Source of the DNA: Burkholderia sp. Ax-1719
Lineage (GTDB): Bacteria > Pseudomonadota > Gammaproteobacteria > Burkholderiales > Burkholderiaceae
Assembly: GCF_011753055.1 (NCBI RefSeq)
Contig: NZ_VWWJ01000003.1
Coordinates: 248,001 to 312,000 of the forward strand
Direction: 5' to 3'
Length of the DNA stretch: 64,000 bases
The notes beneath the pieces were generated by a model, which was not told the DNA's origin, searched no databases, and saw only the letters and a program-made list of their open reading frames with translations. Shown piece by piece: positions 56,589-64,000 of the stretch (its first letter is position 1; every line of letters starts with the position of its first letter). Position numbers and translations under genes: made by a program.

Positions 56589-57617
56589 TCAGGCAGCGCT
56601 GCCGCCGTCGCGCGATGCGGCCCTGCCCTGCCGGCGCGCCGCCAGCCGCCGCGCGATGCGGGAGAACGCCAGCGCCTGCTGCGCCCAGAAGCCCTCGCCG
56701 TAATGCGCGCCTTCCAGCTGGTCGCGGATACCGGTTGGCTCGATGCGCGCGTTGAAGGACGCGCTGCCGAACAGCATGTCCCACCACGGAAACAGCACGC
56801 CGAAGTTACAACCATACTTCGTGCCCTCGTGCCCGTAGCCGATGGCGTGATGACGCCGATGAAAGCGCGGGCTCACCAGCAGCCGCTCGCCCAGCCAGCC
56901 GAAATGCAAACGGACGTTCGCGTGCTGTATGTTCTGCACGAAGTTCGTGAGGGCCACCAGCACCACATACTGCGCGGGCGGCACGCCGATCACGAGCGCG
57001 ACGCCCGCGAACATGCACGACTGCATCAGTACGTCGAGCAGATGATTGCGGTTATCGCACCAGAACGACATCTTGCGCTGGCTGTGATGAACCGCGTGCA
57101 ACTCCCACCAGAGGCTATAGCGGTGCGAAAAACGGTGATACCAGTAGCCAAAGAAGTCGAGCACGACCAGATAGATCGCGAAGGCCACCAGCGGAATGGT
57201 GGTGACGCCGGGCCAGAGATTGTCGATATCGACGCTCATGACGCCGTGCAGGCGCAGCCAGCTCTGCGCGCGGTCGAACGCGGGCTGCATGGCGAAGAAA
57301 AAGAACAGATTGAGGATGCCCAGACGCGTGATCCAGGTATAGACGGCATCCACGCCCACACCTTTGCGGTCGGGCCATTGTTCGGCGGGAATGAGCGCTT
57401 CGAGCGGACGCAGCAGCGCGTACATCAGCACCATTTCCAGCACGCCGACGATCACCCAGTAGAGCGCGTCGAAGGTGTCTTCGTCGACGTCCATGAAACC
57501 GGCGTCAAACAGCGCCGGTTGCAGGACGTTGACGTAGAGGAGCGTCTGCAGCCAGGAGACGAAATCGTCAGTGCCGGAAGCCACCCAATGTGCGCAGGAA
57601 CCGAGCAAGGCGAACAT
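56589..57617 (-). CDS. sterol desaturase / fatty acid hydroxylase family protein
   Basis: Membrane di-iron oxygenase family protein of 342 residues. Histidine boxes appear as YHRFSHRY, HAVHHSQ and RFHRRHH, the three expected clusters of the family, between hydrophobic helices. Such proteins hydroxylate lipid chains or alkylglycerols; the actual substrate is unknown here. Start ATG 57617 (MFALLGSCAHWV) is chosen. The beta-propeller gene ends 23 bases upstream, so the two are probably cotranscribed. Confidence 0.88.
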   Translation of the reverse strand: MFALLGSCAHWVASGTDDFVSWLQTLLYVNVLQPALFDAGFMDVDEDTFDALYWVIVGVLEMVLMYALLRPLEALIPAEQWPDRKGVGVDAVYTWITRLGILNLFFFFAMQPAFDRAQSWLRLHGVMSVDIDNLWPGVTTIPLVAFAIYLVVLDFFGYWYHRFSHRYSLWWELHAVHHSQRKMSFWCDNRNHLLDVLMQSCMFAGVALVIGVPPAQYVVLVALTNFVQNIQHANVRLHFGWLGERLLVSPRFHRRHHAIGYGHEGTKYGCNFGVLFPWWDMLFGSASFNARIEPTGIRDQLEGAHYGEGFWAQQALAFSRIARRLAARRQGRAASRDGGSAA

Positions 57618-57640
57618 GGGCGGCGACGCTAAGAGCTTAC

Positions 57641-58681
57641 TTATGCGCCGTTGGGCGACATGACCGGCGCGCGGTCGTAGAAGTAGATGCCGTGCGGCGA
57701 GCGGCCCACCGGAATCGTCTTCACGAGCTTCTTCGTCTGCATGTCGATCAGACCGATGTGTTTGGCGAAGCGGAACGTCACCCACAGCCAGCGCTTGTCG
57801 GCGGACAACTCCATGTCGTCCGGCCCAGGCATCAGGCCGTTGATCTCGCCCACTTTTTCGAGCGTTTCCTCGTCGATGATGCTGATGACGTTCGACACGC
57901 GGCTCGACACCAGCACATGGCGGCCGTCCACCATCGAGCGGAAGTTATGCGCGGCTTTGCCCACCTGGATCGTCTTGACGATCTTCTGGTTGCGCCAGTC
58001 CACCACGGCGACGTAATCAGCGCCGGTCATGCCCACCAGCAGGTATTTTTCGCCGGGCGTGAGCCACATGCCCGCGGGTGCGGGGCCAACTTTCATTTTC
58101 CACAGCACTTTCTGCGTCGGCAGATCGACGGCGGCGATCTCGCCCGAGACCTGCAGCGAGACGAACACCGTGTTGCTGTCCTTCGTGAACGCCAGGTGGC
58201 TGGGCATGGCCGAAAGCGGCAGGCGCTTGGCGACCGTGAAATTGCCCGCGCCGCCGTAGTGATAGATATCCAGGCGGTCCAGACGCAGGCCCGTGGTCAC
58301 GAACCACTTGTTATCCGGCGAGAAACCCAGCTGATACGGATCTTCGATATTTTCGATCCAGCGCTGCGGCTTGCCCGTTTTCGGGTCGACGAACAACAGG
58401 TTGTTCGACACAGAATTCGCGACGATCAGCGAGGAATTGTCCGGCGTGGGAAACAGGTGATGCGGCTCCTTGCCGGTGGGCACGGTGCCAACGAGTTCAT
58501 GCGTCTTGTCGTCGATGAGGCTCAGCGTGGCCTCGCCCGAATTGAGCACGATGATGTTGTTCGCGTGCGCGATGCTCGGCATCACCGTGGTGAGCGCTGC
58601 GCCGATCAGTGCGGAGCAGGCAAACATCGCGGCCTTTTTCGCAAAGCGTGCGGCGGTACGGCGGAATTCGTGTGTACGCAT
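57641..58681 (-). CDS. YVTN/NHL-type beta-propeller secreted protein
   Basis: A 346-residue protein with an N-terminal signal peptide (residues about 18-38: AMFACSALIGAALTTVMPSI, cleavage after AHA) followed by seven-bladed-propeller-like repeats (IIVLNSGEATLSLIDDKTHE, SLIVANSVSNNLLFVDPKTG, YLLVGMTGADYVAVVDWRNQ, HVLVSSRVSNVISIIDEET). It resembles the YncE/PQQ-dependent-catabolism-associated propeller group. Periplasmic; function unknown. Start ATG 58681 gives the signal peptide. It may act with the downstream desaturase-family protein. Confidence 0.85.
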   Translation of the reverse strand: MRTHEFRRTAARFAKKAAMFACSALIGAALTTVMPSIAHANNIIVLNSGEATLSLIDDKTHELVGTVPTGKEPHHLFPTPDNSSLIVANSVSNNLLFVDPKTGKPQRWIENIEDPYQLGFSPDNKWFVTTGLRLDRLDIYHYGGAGNFTVAKRLPLSAMPSHLAFTKDSNTVFVSLQVSGEIAAVDLPTQKVLWKMKVGPAPAGMWLTPGEKYLLVGMTGADYVAVVDWRNQKIVKTIQVGKAAHNFRSMVDGRHVLVSSRVSNVISIIDEETLEKVGEINGLMPGPDDMELSADKRWLWVTFRFAKHIGLIDMQTKKLVKTIPVGRSPHGIYFYDRAPVMSPNGA

Positions 58682-58760
58682 GAAGAGTCGTCCTGGGCAG
58701 ATCTGTGATTGTAGAACGCTTGCCGCATCGCAAGGTTGACGTAGGGCCACTGAAATGTGG

Positions 58761-58797
58761 AAGGGGCGCAAGGTATCTCTCCGCGCGCCCCTTTTTT
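58761..58797 (+). terminator. terminator-like hairpin, plus orientation
   Basis: AAGGGGCGC pairs with GCGCCCCTT around a loop of about 15 bases and runs into TTTTTT on the plus strand, but only TTCC on the minus strand. Both flanking genes are on the minus strand. It may still end hrpA weakly (stop 47 bases away). Confidence 0.4.
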
Positions 58798-58843
58798 CGA
58801 ACAAGTGTTATGGCCCGCAATGCGCGCGCCATCCAATTCCGCA

Positions 58844-61800
58844 CTAACGCTGCATCGACTCCCAGACCTTGTAGAGCCGCTTGACCGACACCGGCATCGG
58901 CGTGCGCAACTCCTGCGCGAACAGCGAAATCCGCAACTCTTCGAGCAGCCAGCGGAACTCGCTCAGGCGCGCGTCGAACACCCCGCCGCGTTGCGAGAGC
59001 GCGCGTTGATACTGCTGCGCGAGCGGCTGGAATTCGGCGGCCTGGCGTGCGTCGCGGGCGGGATCGGCGCGCAGCTTGTCGATGCGCAGCGCCACGCCCT
59101 TGAGGTAGCGGGGGAAGTGCACCAGTTGCGCATACGGCGTTTCCAGGATGAAACGCTTGCTGATGAGCGCATCCACCTGCGCCTGCATGTCCGTGGCGGG
59201 CGCGCCGAAGGCCTTGGCCTGCACCAGTTTCTTCGCCAGCGACGCGTACTCGGCCAGAATCTGGCCGACGAGCCGCGCGATCTCCTGCGCCAGCAGCGAA
59301 AGCCGCCCGCGCCCTTCGTCCTTGCGCGCGTGGAAGCTCGCATCGTCGTCGGGCAGCGGGTCTTGCAGGCACGCGCGGTCGAGCGCGAGTTCGATCAGTT
59401 GATCGCGCAATTCTTCCTGCGTCGCGCGCGCCATGAACTGCATCGCCATTTCGCGCAGGCCCGGCAGGTTCCGCTCCAGATAGCGGATCGGCTCGCGCAG
59501 TTGCAGCCAGAACAGGCGCCGCAAACCCGCGCGATGAATGCGCGCGGCCTCCTCCGGCGAATCGAACACCTCGACATCGCAATGCGAGCCGCGATCGACC
59601 AGCGCCGGATAGCCAAACAACGTCTGTCCGCCGCGGCGGATTTCCAGCAGCTCGGGCAGCTTGCCGAAATTCCACGTCGTGAGGTTTTCGTAGAGCGCGG
59701 TGGCGCTTGCCTCGTTGTTCGTGGACGTGTGCGGCGCGTTGGGCTTCTTCGCCGCAGGCGCGTTCGGCGCCTGCGCCGCTGGATCCGCACTTTGCGCGCC
59801 CTCGCCCTGCGCACGCGTTTCCAGCGCCGCCAGCGCGGTCGCGCTCGCGAGCTTCTGGAACTGCTGCTGCGCCTGCGCGCCGAGTTCCGCGCGCAACTGC
59901 GCGAGATTGCGGCCCATCGCCAGCTGGCGACCGTGCTCGTCGATCACCTTGAAGTTCATGAACAGGTGCGCGGGCAGCGTCTCCAGCTTGAAGTCCGACG
60001 TCTTCAACTGAAGCTGCTTCTGCTCGCGCACATCGTTGATCAGCCCTTCGACCAGGCCGCCCGCACCAAAGCGTTCGCCGCCCACGCGATCGGCGAAACC
60101 GGCCGCGTAGTCGGGCAGCGGCACGCAATGACGACGAAGCTTCTGCGGCAACGACTTCAGCAGCAGATGCGCCTTCTCCTTGATCATGCCGGGCACGAGC
60201 CATTCGCAGCGCCGCGCATCGACCTGATTGAGCGCGTAGAGCGGCACCGCGAGCGTCACGCCGTCGCGCGGCGAGCCCGGCTCGAAGTGATACGTGAGCG
60301 CCATCGCCACGCCCGACATCGTCATGCGCTTCGGAAACAGCTCGGTTGTCACGCCCGCCGCTTCGTGGCGCATCAGATCGTCGCGAGAGAGGTAGAGCAG
60401 GCGCAGCTTGTCCTCGGACTCGCCGCTCTTCTTCACCTCATCGCGATACCAGCGCTCGAACGACGCGCCCGAATAGATGCCGTCGGGAATCGCCTGATCG
60501 TAGAAACCGAAAATCAGCTCGTCGTCGACCAGCACGTCCTGGCGGCGCGACTTGTGTTCAAGCTGCTCGATATCGGCGAGCAGCTTGCGGTTGTGCGCGA
60601 AAAACGGCAGCTTGGTATCGAATTCGCCTTCCACCAGCGCGCCGCGAATAAACAGCTCGCGCGCCCGCGCTGGGTCCTGCTTGCCAAATGCCACACGACG
60701 GCGCTGATACACCGGCAAGCCGTAAAGCACGCCGCGCTCGAACGCGCTGACCTGTGCCGCGCGCTTCTCCCAATGCGGCTCGGAGAGCGACTTCTTCAGC
60801 AGATGCGCGCCCACTTTTTCGAGCCATTCCGGTTCGATCTTCGCGATACAGCGCGCGTACAGACGGCTCGTCTCGACCAGCTCCGCGGCCACCACCCAGC
60901 GCCCCGCCTTCTTTACCAGCGCCGACCCCGGCCACAGATGGAACTTGATGCTGCGCGCGCCGAGGAAATGCGGTTCATCCTCGGCTTTCAGGCCGATATT
61001 GCCGAGCAGACCCGTGAGCAGCGCGTGATGGATCTGCTCATAAGTGGCGTCGGATTCGTTGATGCGCCAGCCGTGCTCGCGCACCACCGTCAACAATTGC
61101 GAATGCACGTCGCGCCACTCGCGCAGACGCAGATGCGAGAGGAAATTCGCGCGGCACGAATCGACCAGTTGCTTGTTCGACTTCTTGTGCGCGACGGCGT
61201 CCTCGAACCACGTCCAGATCTTGAGCCACTGCAGGAATTCGGAGCGCTCGTCGGCGAAACGGCGATGCGCCTGGTCGGCCTGCTCCTGCGCTTCGATCGG
61301 CCGGTCGCGCGGGTCCTGCACGGAAAGCGCGCTGGCGATCACCAGCACTTCGCGCAGCGACTGCTCGTCGCGCGCGGCCAGAATCATGCGCCCGACGCGC
61401 GGATCGAGCGGCAGGCGCGAGAGTTCGCGGCCGAGCGTGGTGAGCGCGTTGTCGTCGTCCACCGCGCCCAGTTCGTTGAGCAGCTGATAGCCGTCGGCGA
61501 TGGCGCGGCCCGGCGGCGGCTCGATGAACGGGAAGGTTTCGATCGCCGTCAGATGCAGCGACTTCATGCGCAGAATCACGGCCGCGAGCGATGAACGCAG
61601 AATTTCCGGATCGGAAAAACGCGGCCGCGCGATGTAGTCGGATTCTTCGTAAAGGCGGATGCACACGCCATCGGCGACCCGGCCGCAACGGCCCGCGCGC
61701 TGGTTCGCGGCAGCCTGCGAGATCGACTCGATCTGTAGTTGCTCGACCTTGTTGCGGTACGAATAGCGCTTCACGCGCGCAAGGCCCGTATCCACCACGT

Positions 61801-63469
61801 AGCGGATGCCCGGCACCGTGAGCGAGGTTTCCGCGACGTTGGTCGCCAGCACGATGCGGCGCGCGTTCGACGCCTTGAACACGCGCTCCTGCTCCTGCGC
61901 GGACAGTCGCGCAAAGAGCGGCAGGATTTCGGTGTGCGGCGGATGATGCTTGCGCAGCGCCTCGGCGGCATCGCGAATTTCTCGCTCGCCGGGCAGAAAC
62001 ACCAGCACGTCGCCGGAACCTACGCGGCAGAGCTCGTCGACCGCATCGACGATCGCGTCCATCAGGTCGCGATCGGTGTCGCGTTGCGACTTCTTCGTCG
62101 GCGCGCTGCCCTGCGCGTTTTTCACCGCCGGACTGTCTTCCTGCACCGGGCGATAACGCACCTCCACCGGATACAGACGGCCGCTCACCTCGATCACCGG
62201 CGCGGGCTTTTCGTCGCTGCCGAAGTGGCGCGCGAAGCGGTCGGCGTCGATGGTCGCGGAGGTGACGATCAGCTTCAGATCGGGCCGGCGCGGCAGGATC
62301 TCTTTCAGATAGCCGAGCAGAAAGTCGATGTTCAGACTGCGCTCGTGCGCCTCGTCGATGATGATCGTGTCGTAGGCCTTCAGAAGCGGATCGGTCTGCG
62401 TTTCAGCGAGCAGAATGCCGTCCGTCATCAGTTTGACCGAGGCGCCGGGCGAGAGATTGTCGGTGAAACGCACCTTGTAGCCGACCACCTCGCCAAACGG
62501 CGTGCCAAGTTCTTCGGCGATACGACGCCCGGTTGCGGACGCCGCAATCCGGCGCGGCTGCGTATGGCCGATCAGGCCGCTGCCGCCCGCGCCCAGACCG
62601 CGCCCGAGCGAGAGCGCGATCTTCGGCAACTGCGTGGTCTTGCCCGAGCCCGTTTCGCCGCTGACGATCACGACCTGGTTATTGGCGATCGCGCGCGCGA
62701 TTTCCTCGCGGCGGCCCGAGACGGGCAGCGCTTCGGGGAACGTGATCGGCGGGATCGGGTTCGGCGTGACGGGCGCGCGCGGGGCGCGGGGTTCGCGTGG
62801 CTCGCGCGGCGGACGCGGTGTGCGCGGCGGCTGTTCGCCAGTCGCTTGAGCCGTGGCACTTTCTGCGCGCGGCGGTCTTGCGGCTTGCGGCTTCGCGGGT
62901 CGCGGCGGGTTGGGACGCGTCTGCTTCGGCTGCTGTTGCTGCGCGCGCGGTTGCGCTTGCGGTGATTGCGGCTGCTGCGGATTGCGCGCGTGCTGCGGCT
63001 GCGTCCCGGCTTCGCGCGGCTTCTGACGCTGTTGCGGCGCATTTTGCGCTTCACGCGGCGCGGCGGGTTGAGGCGCGACGGCGGGAGCCTGCGCACGCTC
63101 TTCGCGCGATTCGCTGCGTGATTCGCTGCGTGATTCGTTACGAACCTGCGAATGCGGGGCCGGTTTCGTCGCCGCTTTCTCGACTTCGCGCGTTTCAACT
63201 CGCGTCACGGTTTGCGCTGCTGGCGCGGGCTTCTGCACCTGAGCAGGCGTCGTCTGGGCAGGCGTCGCCATGCGCTTATCCTGCACGCGCGCGCCACCGA
63301 GCGCGCCGCCCTTCATCAGCGCGGCCAGCCGGTCCGTCGTGGCGAGATTCTGCCCGTCGCCATACTTTTGCGACGCGCGCTTTTCCTTCGCGCCGCCGTG
63401 CTCCGCGTCTTTCCCGGCGGAGGTGTTGCTGCCCTGCGCCGAGGCAGGTCTTTTGGGTACATTCGACAT
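58844..63469 (-). CDS. hrpA: ATP-dependent RNA helicase HrpA
   Basis: DEAH-box RNA helicase. The 1541-residue protein has Walker A GETGSGKTTQLPK (residues 271-283), IIIDEAHERSLNIDFL (DEAH), IVTSATIDADRFA, and QAAANQRAGRCGRV (motif VI). HA2, OB and a long DUF3418 C-terminal region complete the HrpA architecture. The first 240 residues are a Pro/Ala/Gln/Arg-rich, probably disordered extension, longer than in E. coli HrpA. That extension is partly built of short repeats (SRSESRSESREE), and the matching 12-base tandem repeat lies at 63108-63139. The start codon is only 8 bases from a TATAAT on the minus strand. Confidence 0.94.
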   Translation of the reverse strand: MSNVPKRPASAQGSNTSAGKDAEHGGAKEKRASQKYGDGQNLATTDRLAALMKGGALGGARVQDKRMATPAQTTPAQVQKPAPAAQTVTRVETREVEKAATKPAPHSQVRNESRSESRSESREERAQAPAVAPQPAAPREAQNAPQQRQKPREAGTQPQHARNPQQPQSPQAQPRAQQQQPKQTRPNPPRPAKPQAARPPRAESATAQATGEQPPRTPRPPREPREPRAPRAPVTPNPIPPITFPEALPVSGRREEIARAIANNQVVIVSGETGSGKTTQLPKIALSLGRGLGAGGSGLIGHTQPRRIAASATGRRIAEELGTPFGEVVGYKVRFTDNLSPGASVKLMTDGILLAETQTDPLLKAYDTIIIDEAHERSLNIDFLLGYLKEILPRRPDLKLIVTSATIDADRFARHFGSDEKPAPVIEVSGRLYPVEVRYRPVQEDSPAVKNAQGSAPTKKSQRDTDRDLMDAIVDAVDELCRVGSGDVLVFLPGEREIRDAAEALRKHHPPHTEILPLFARLSAQEQERVFKASNARRIVLATNVAETSLTVPGIRYVVDTGLARVKRYSYRNKVEQLQIESISQAAANQRAGRCGRVADGVCIRLYEESDYIARPRFSDPEILRSSLAAVILRMKSLHLTAIETFPFIEPPPGRAIADGYQLLNELGAVDDDNALTTLGRELSRLPLDPRVGRMILAARDEQSLREVLVIASALSVQDPRDRPIEAQEQADQAHRRFADERSEFLQWLKIWTWFEDAVAHKKSNKQLVDSCRANFLSHLRLREWRDVHSQLLTVVREHGWRINESDATYEQIHHALLTGLLGNIGLKAEDEPHFLGARSIKFHLWPGSALVKKAGRWVVAAELVETSRLYARCIAKIEPEWLEKVGAHLLKKSLSEPHWEKRAAQVSAFERGVLYGLPVYQRRRVAFGKQDPARARELFIRGALVEGEFDTKLPFFAHNRKLLADIEQLEHKSRRQDVLVDDELIFGFYDQAIPDGIYSGASFERWYRDEVKKSGESEDKLRLLYLSRDDLMRHEAAGVTTELFPKRMTMSGVAMALTYHFEPGSPRDGVTLAVPLYALNQVDARRCEWLVPGMIKEKAHLLLKSLPQKLRRHCVPLPDYAAGFADRVGGERFGAGGLVEGLINDVREQKQLQLKTSDFKLETLPAHLFMNFKVIDEHGRQLAMGRNLAQLRAELGAQAQQQFQKLASATALAALETRAQGEGAQSADPAAQAPNAPAAKKPNAPHTSTNNEASATALYENLTTWNFGKLPELLEIRRGGQTLFGYPALVDRGSHCDVEVFDSPEEAARIHRAGLRRLFWLQLREPIRYLERNLPGLREMAMQFMARATQEELRDQLIELALDRACLQDPLPDDDASFHARKDEGRGRLSLLAQEIARLVGQILAEYASLAKKLVQAKAFGAPATDMQAQVDALISKRFILETPYAQLVHFPRYLKGVALRIDKLRADPARDARQAAEFQPLAQQYQRALSQRGGVFDARLSEFRWLLEELRISLFAQELRTPMPVSVKRLYKVWESMQR
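63108..63139 (-). repeat. 12-bp tandem repeat in hrpA
   Basis: The unit gattcgctgcgt occurs twice (63108-63119, 63120-63131) with a third partial copy (63132-63139). It encodes Arg/Ser/Glu repeats in the disordered HrpA N-terminus and stays in frame. Confidence 0.75.
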
Positions 63470-63477
63470 GGGGGCGC

Positions 63478-63485
63478 ATTATAAT
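63478..63485. promoter_or_regulatory. shared symmetrical -10 element between hrpA and argA
   Basis: ATTATAAT is its own reverse complement, giving a TATAAT on each strand (plus 63480-63485; minus 63483-63478). Each is followed after seven or eight bases by a start codon. No good -35 is visible on either side. Confidence 0.45.
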
Positions 63486-63492
63486 CCCGGGC

Positions 63493-64000
63493 ATGAATTC
63501 CCAAACCGACCTCGTCCCCGCCACCGCGAATGCGCCGGCTTCCGCCGCCGCCGCGGAATCCGTATCTGAGCAAGCTTCTGAGCAAGCTGCCCAGCAGGCC
63601 GCGCAGCACGCGCAATTCGTCGACTGGATGCGATCGGTCGCGCCCTACATCCACGCATTTCAAGGCAAAACTTTCGTCGTCGGTTTCGGCGGCGAGGTGG
63701 TGCACCAGAATCTGCTCAACGCGCTGGTCGCCGACATCGCACTGCTGCAGGCCATGGGCATCCAGATCGTGCTGGTGCACGGTTCGCGCCCGCAGGTCGA
63801 AGAGCAGATGAGCCTGCACGGCGTGGAATCCGAGTTCTCGCACGGCATGCGCATCACCAATGCCCGCGCGCTCGAATCCGCCAAGGAAGCCGCCGGCGAA
63901 GTGCGTCTGGACATCGAAGCCGCCATCAGCCAGGGTCTGCCGAACACGCCGATGGCGCACGCGCACATCAGCGTCGTGTCGGGCAACTTCGTGACGGCGC
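63493..64000 (+). CDS. argA: amino-acid N-acetyltransferase (N-acetylglutamate synthase), 3' end cut by the window edge
   Basis: First enzyme of arginine biosynthesis, acetylating glutamate with acetyl-CoA. About 169 residues are visible. An Ala/Gln-rich N-terminal extension of some 40 residues (including SEQASEQA) is followed by the kinase-like domain: FVVGFGGEVVHQNLLNALVA, IQIVLVHGSRPQVEEQM, FSHGMRITNARALESAKEAAG. This matches the ArgA fold; the GNAT domain lies off the right edge. ATG 63493 was chosen; it lies seven bases after a TATAAT, so the mRNA may be leaderless. Confidence 0.88.
   Translation, partial: MNSQTDLVPATANAPASAAAAESVSEQASEQAAQQAAQHAQFVDWMRSVAPYIHAFQGKTFVVGFGGEVVHQNLLNALVADIALLQAMGIQIVLVHGSRPQVEEQMSLHGVESEFSHGMRITNARALESAKEAAGEVRLDIEAAISQGLPNTPMAHAHISVVSGNFVTA

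Noticed and set aside
58757..61594. Open frame of about 945 codons on the plus strand
   Set aside because: Antisense to hrpA; Arg/Leu/His-rich.

Overview
The window is a 64 kb stretch of a high-GC betaproteobacterial chromosome, most likely Burkholderiaceae of the Paraburkholderia/Burkholderia/Caballeronia type. This rests on gene content and order: recJ-prfB-lysS, comEC-tatD-lolD-lolC, isc operon, phasin next to the pyruvate dehydrogenase operon, and glnA-ntrB-ntrC. No database search was run. It is dense housekeeping chromosome, with no insertion sequence, prophage, CRISPR array or rRNA operon seen. About 50 protein genes and one tRNA gene can be supported.

Layout. 1-6.2 kb (minus): a truncated alpha/beta hydrolase, comEC, tatD and the lipoprotein-export pair lolD/lolC. 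6.6-12.3 kb (plus): a conserved protein of unclear function, recJ, prfB with its programmed +1 frameshift, and lysS. 12.7-13.4 kb: a glycine-zipper membrane protein. 13.5-19.7 kb (minus): a complete iron-sulfur assembly operon, iscRSUA-hscBA-fdx-iscX, with two tandem IscR-type boxes at its promoter and a terminator-like hairpin between iscA and hscB. 19.8-24.0 kb: a low-molecular-weight tyrosine phosphatase, a small membrane protein, lutB and lutA (no lutC beside them), and a divergent IclR regulator. 24.1-24.9 kb: an unrecognised two-gene module that looks like a toxin-antitoxin cassette (HicA-like Cys-rich protein plus HTH protein), with a perfect palindrome covering its -35 box. 25.2-27.7 kb: a PBP7-type peptidase and a phasin. 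28.0-34.3 kb (minus): lpdA, aceF and aceE (pyruvate dehydrogenase). 34.6-41.3 kb (plus): a FixL/FixJ-like two-component pair, folD and an M3 oligopeptidase. 41.3-46.9 kb: cytosine deaminase, a YgeA-like racemase, a secreted protein of unknown function, initiator tRNA-fMet, a PadR regulator divergent from a nitronate monooxygenase, and xth. 47-53.6 kb (minus): an S9 peptidase and ntrC-ntrB-glnA, with a sigma-54 promoter and NtrC-type sites upstream of glnA. 54.2-63.5 kb: a rhodanese, a CinA-like protein, an EI24 membrane protein, a sterol-desaturase-family protein, a beta-propeller protein and hrpA. The window ends inside argA.

The genes form several regulatory circuits that can be read from the sequence: IscR autoregulation of iron-sulfur assembly, NtrBC control of glutamine synthetase, a PadR/nitronate monooxygenase pair, and a self-contained autoregulated module at 24 kb. 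The last is the best candidate for an undescribed system. Start codons were moved downstream of the longest reading frame wherever family N-termini and ribosome-binding sites called for it.
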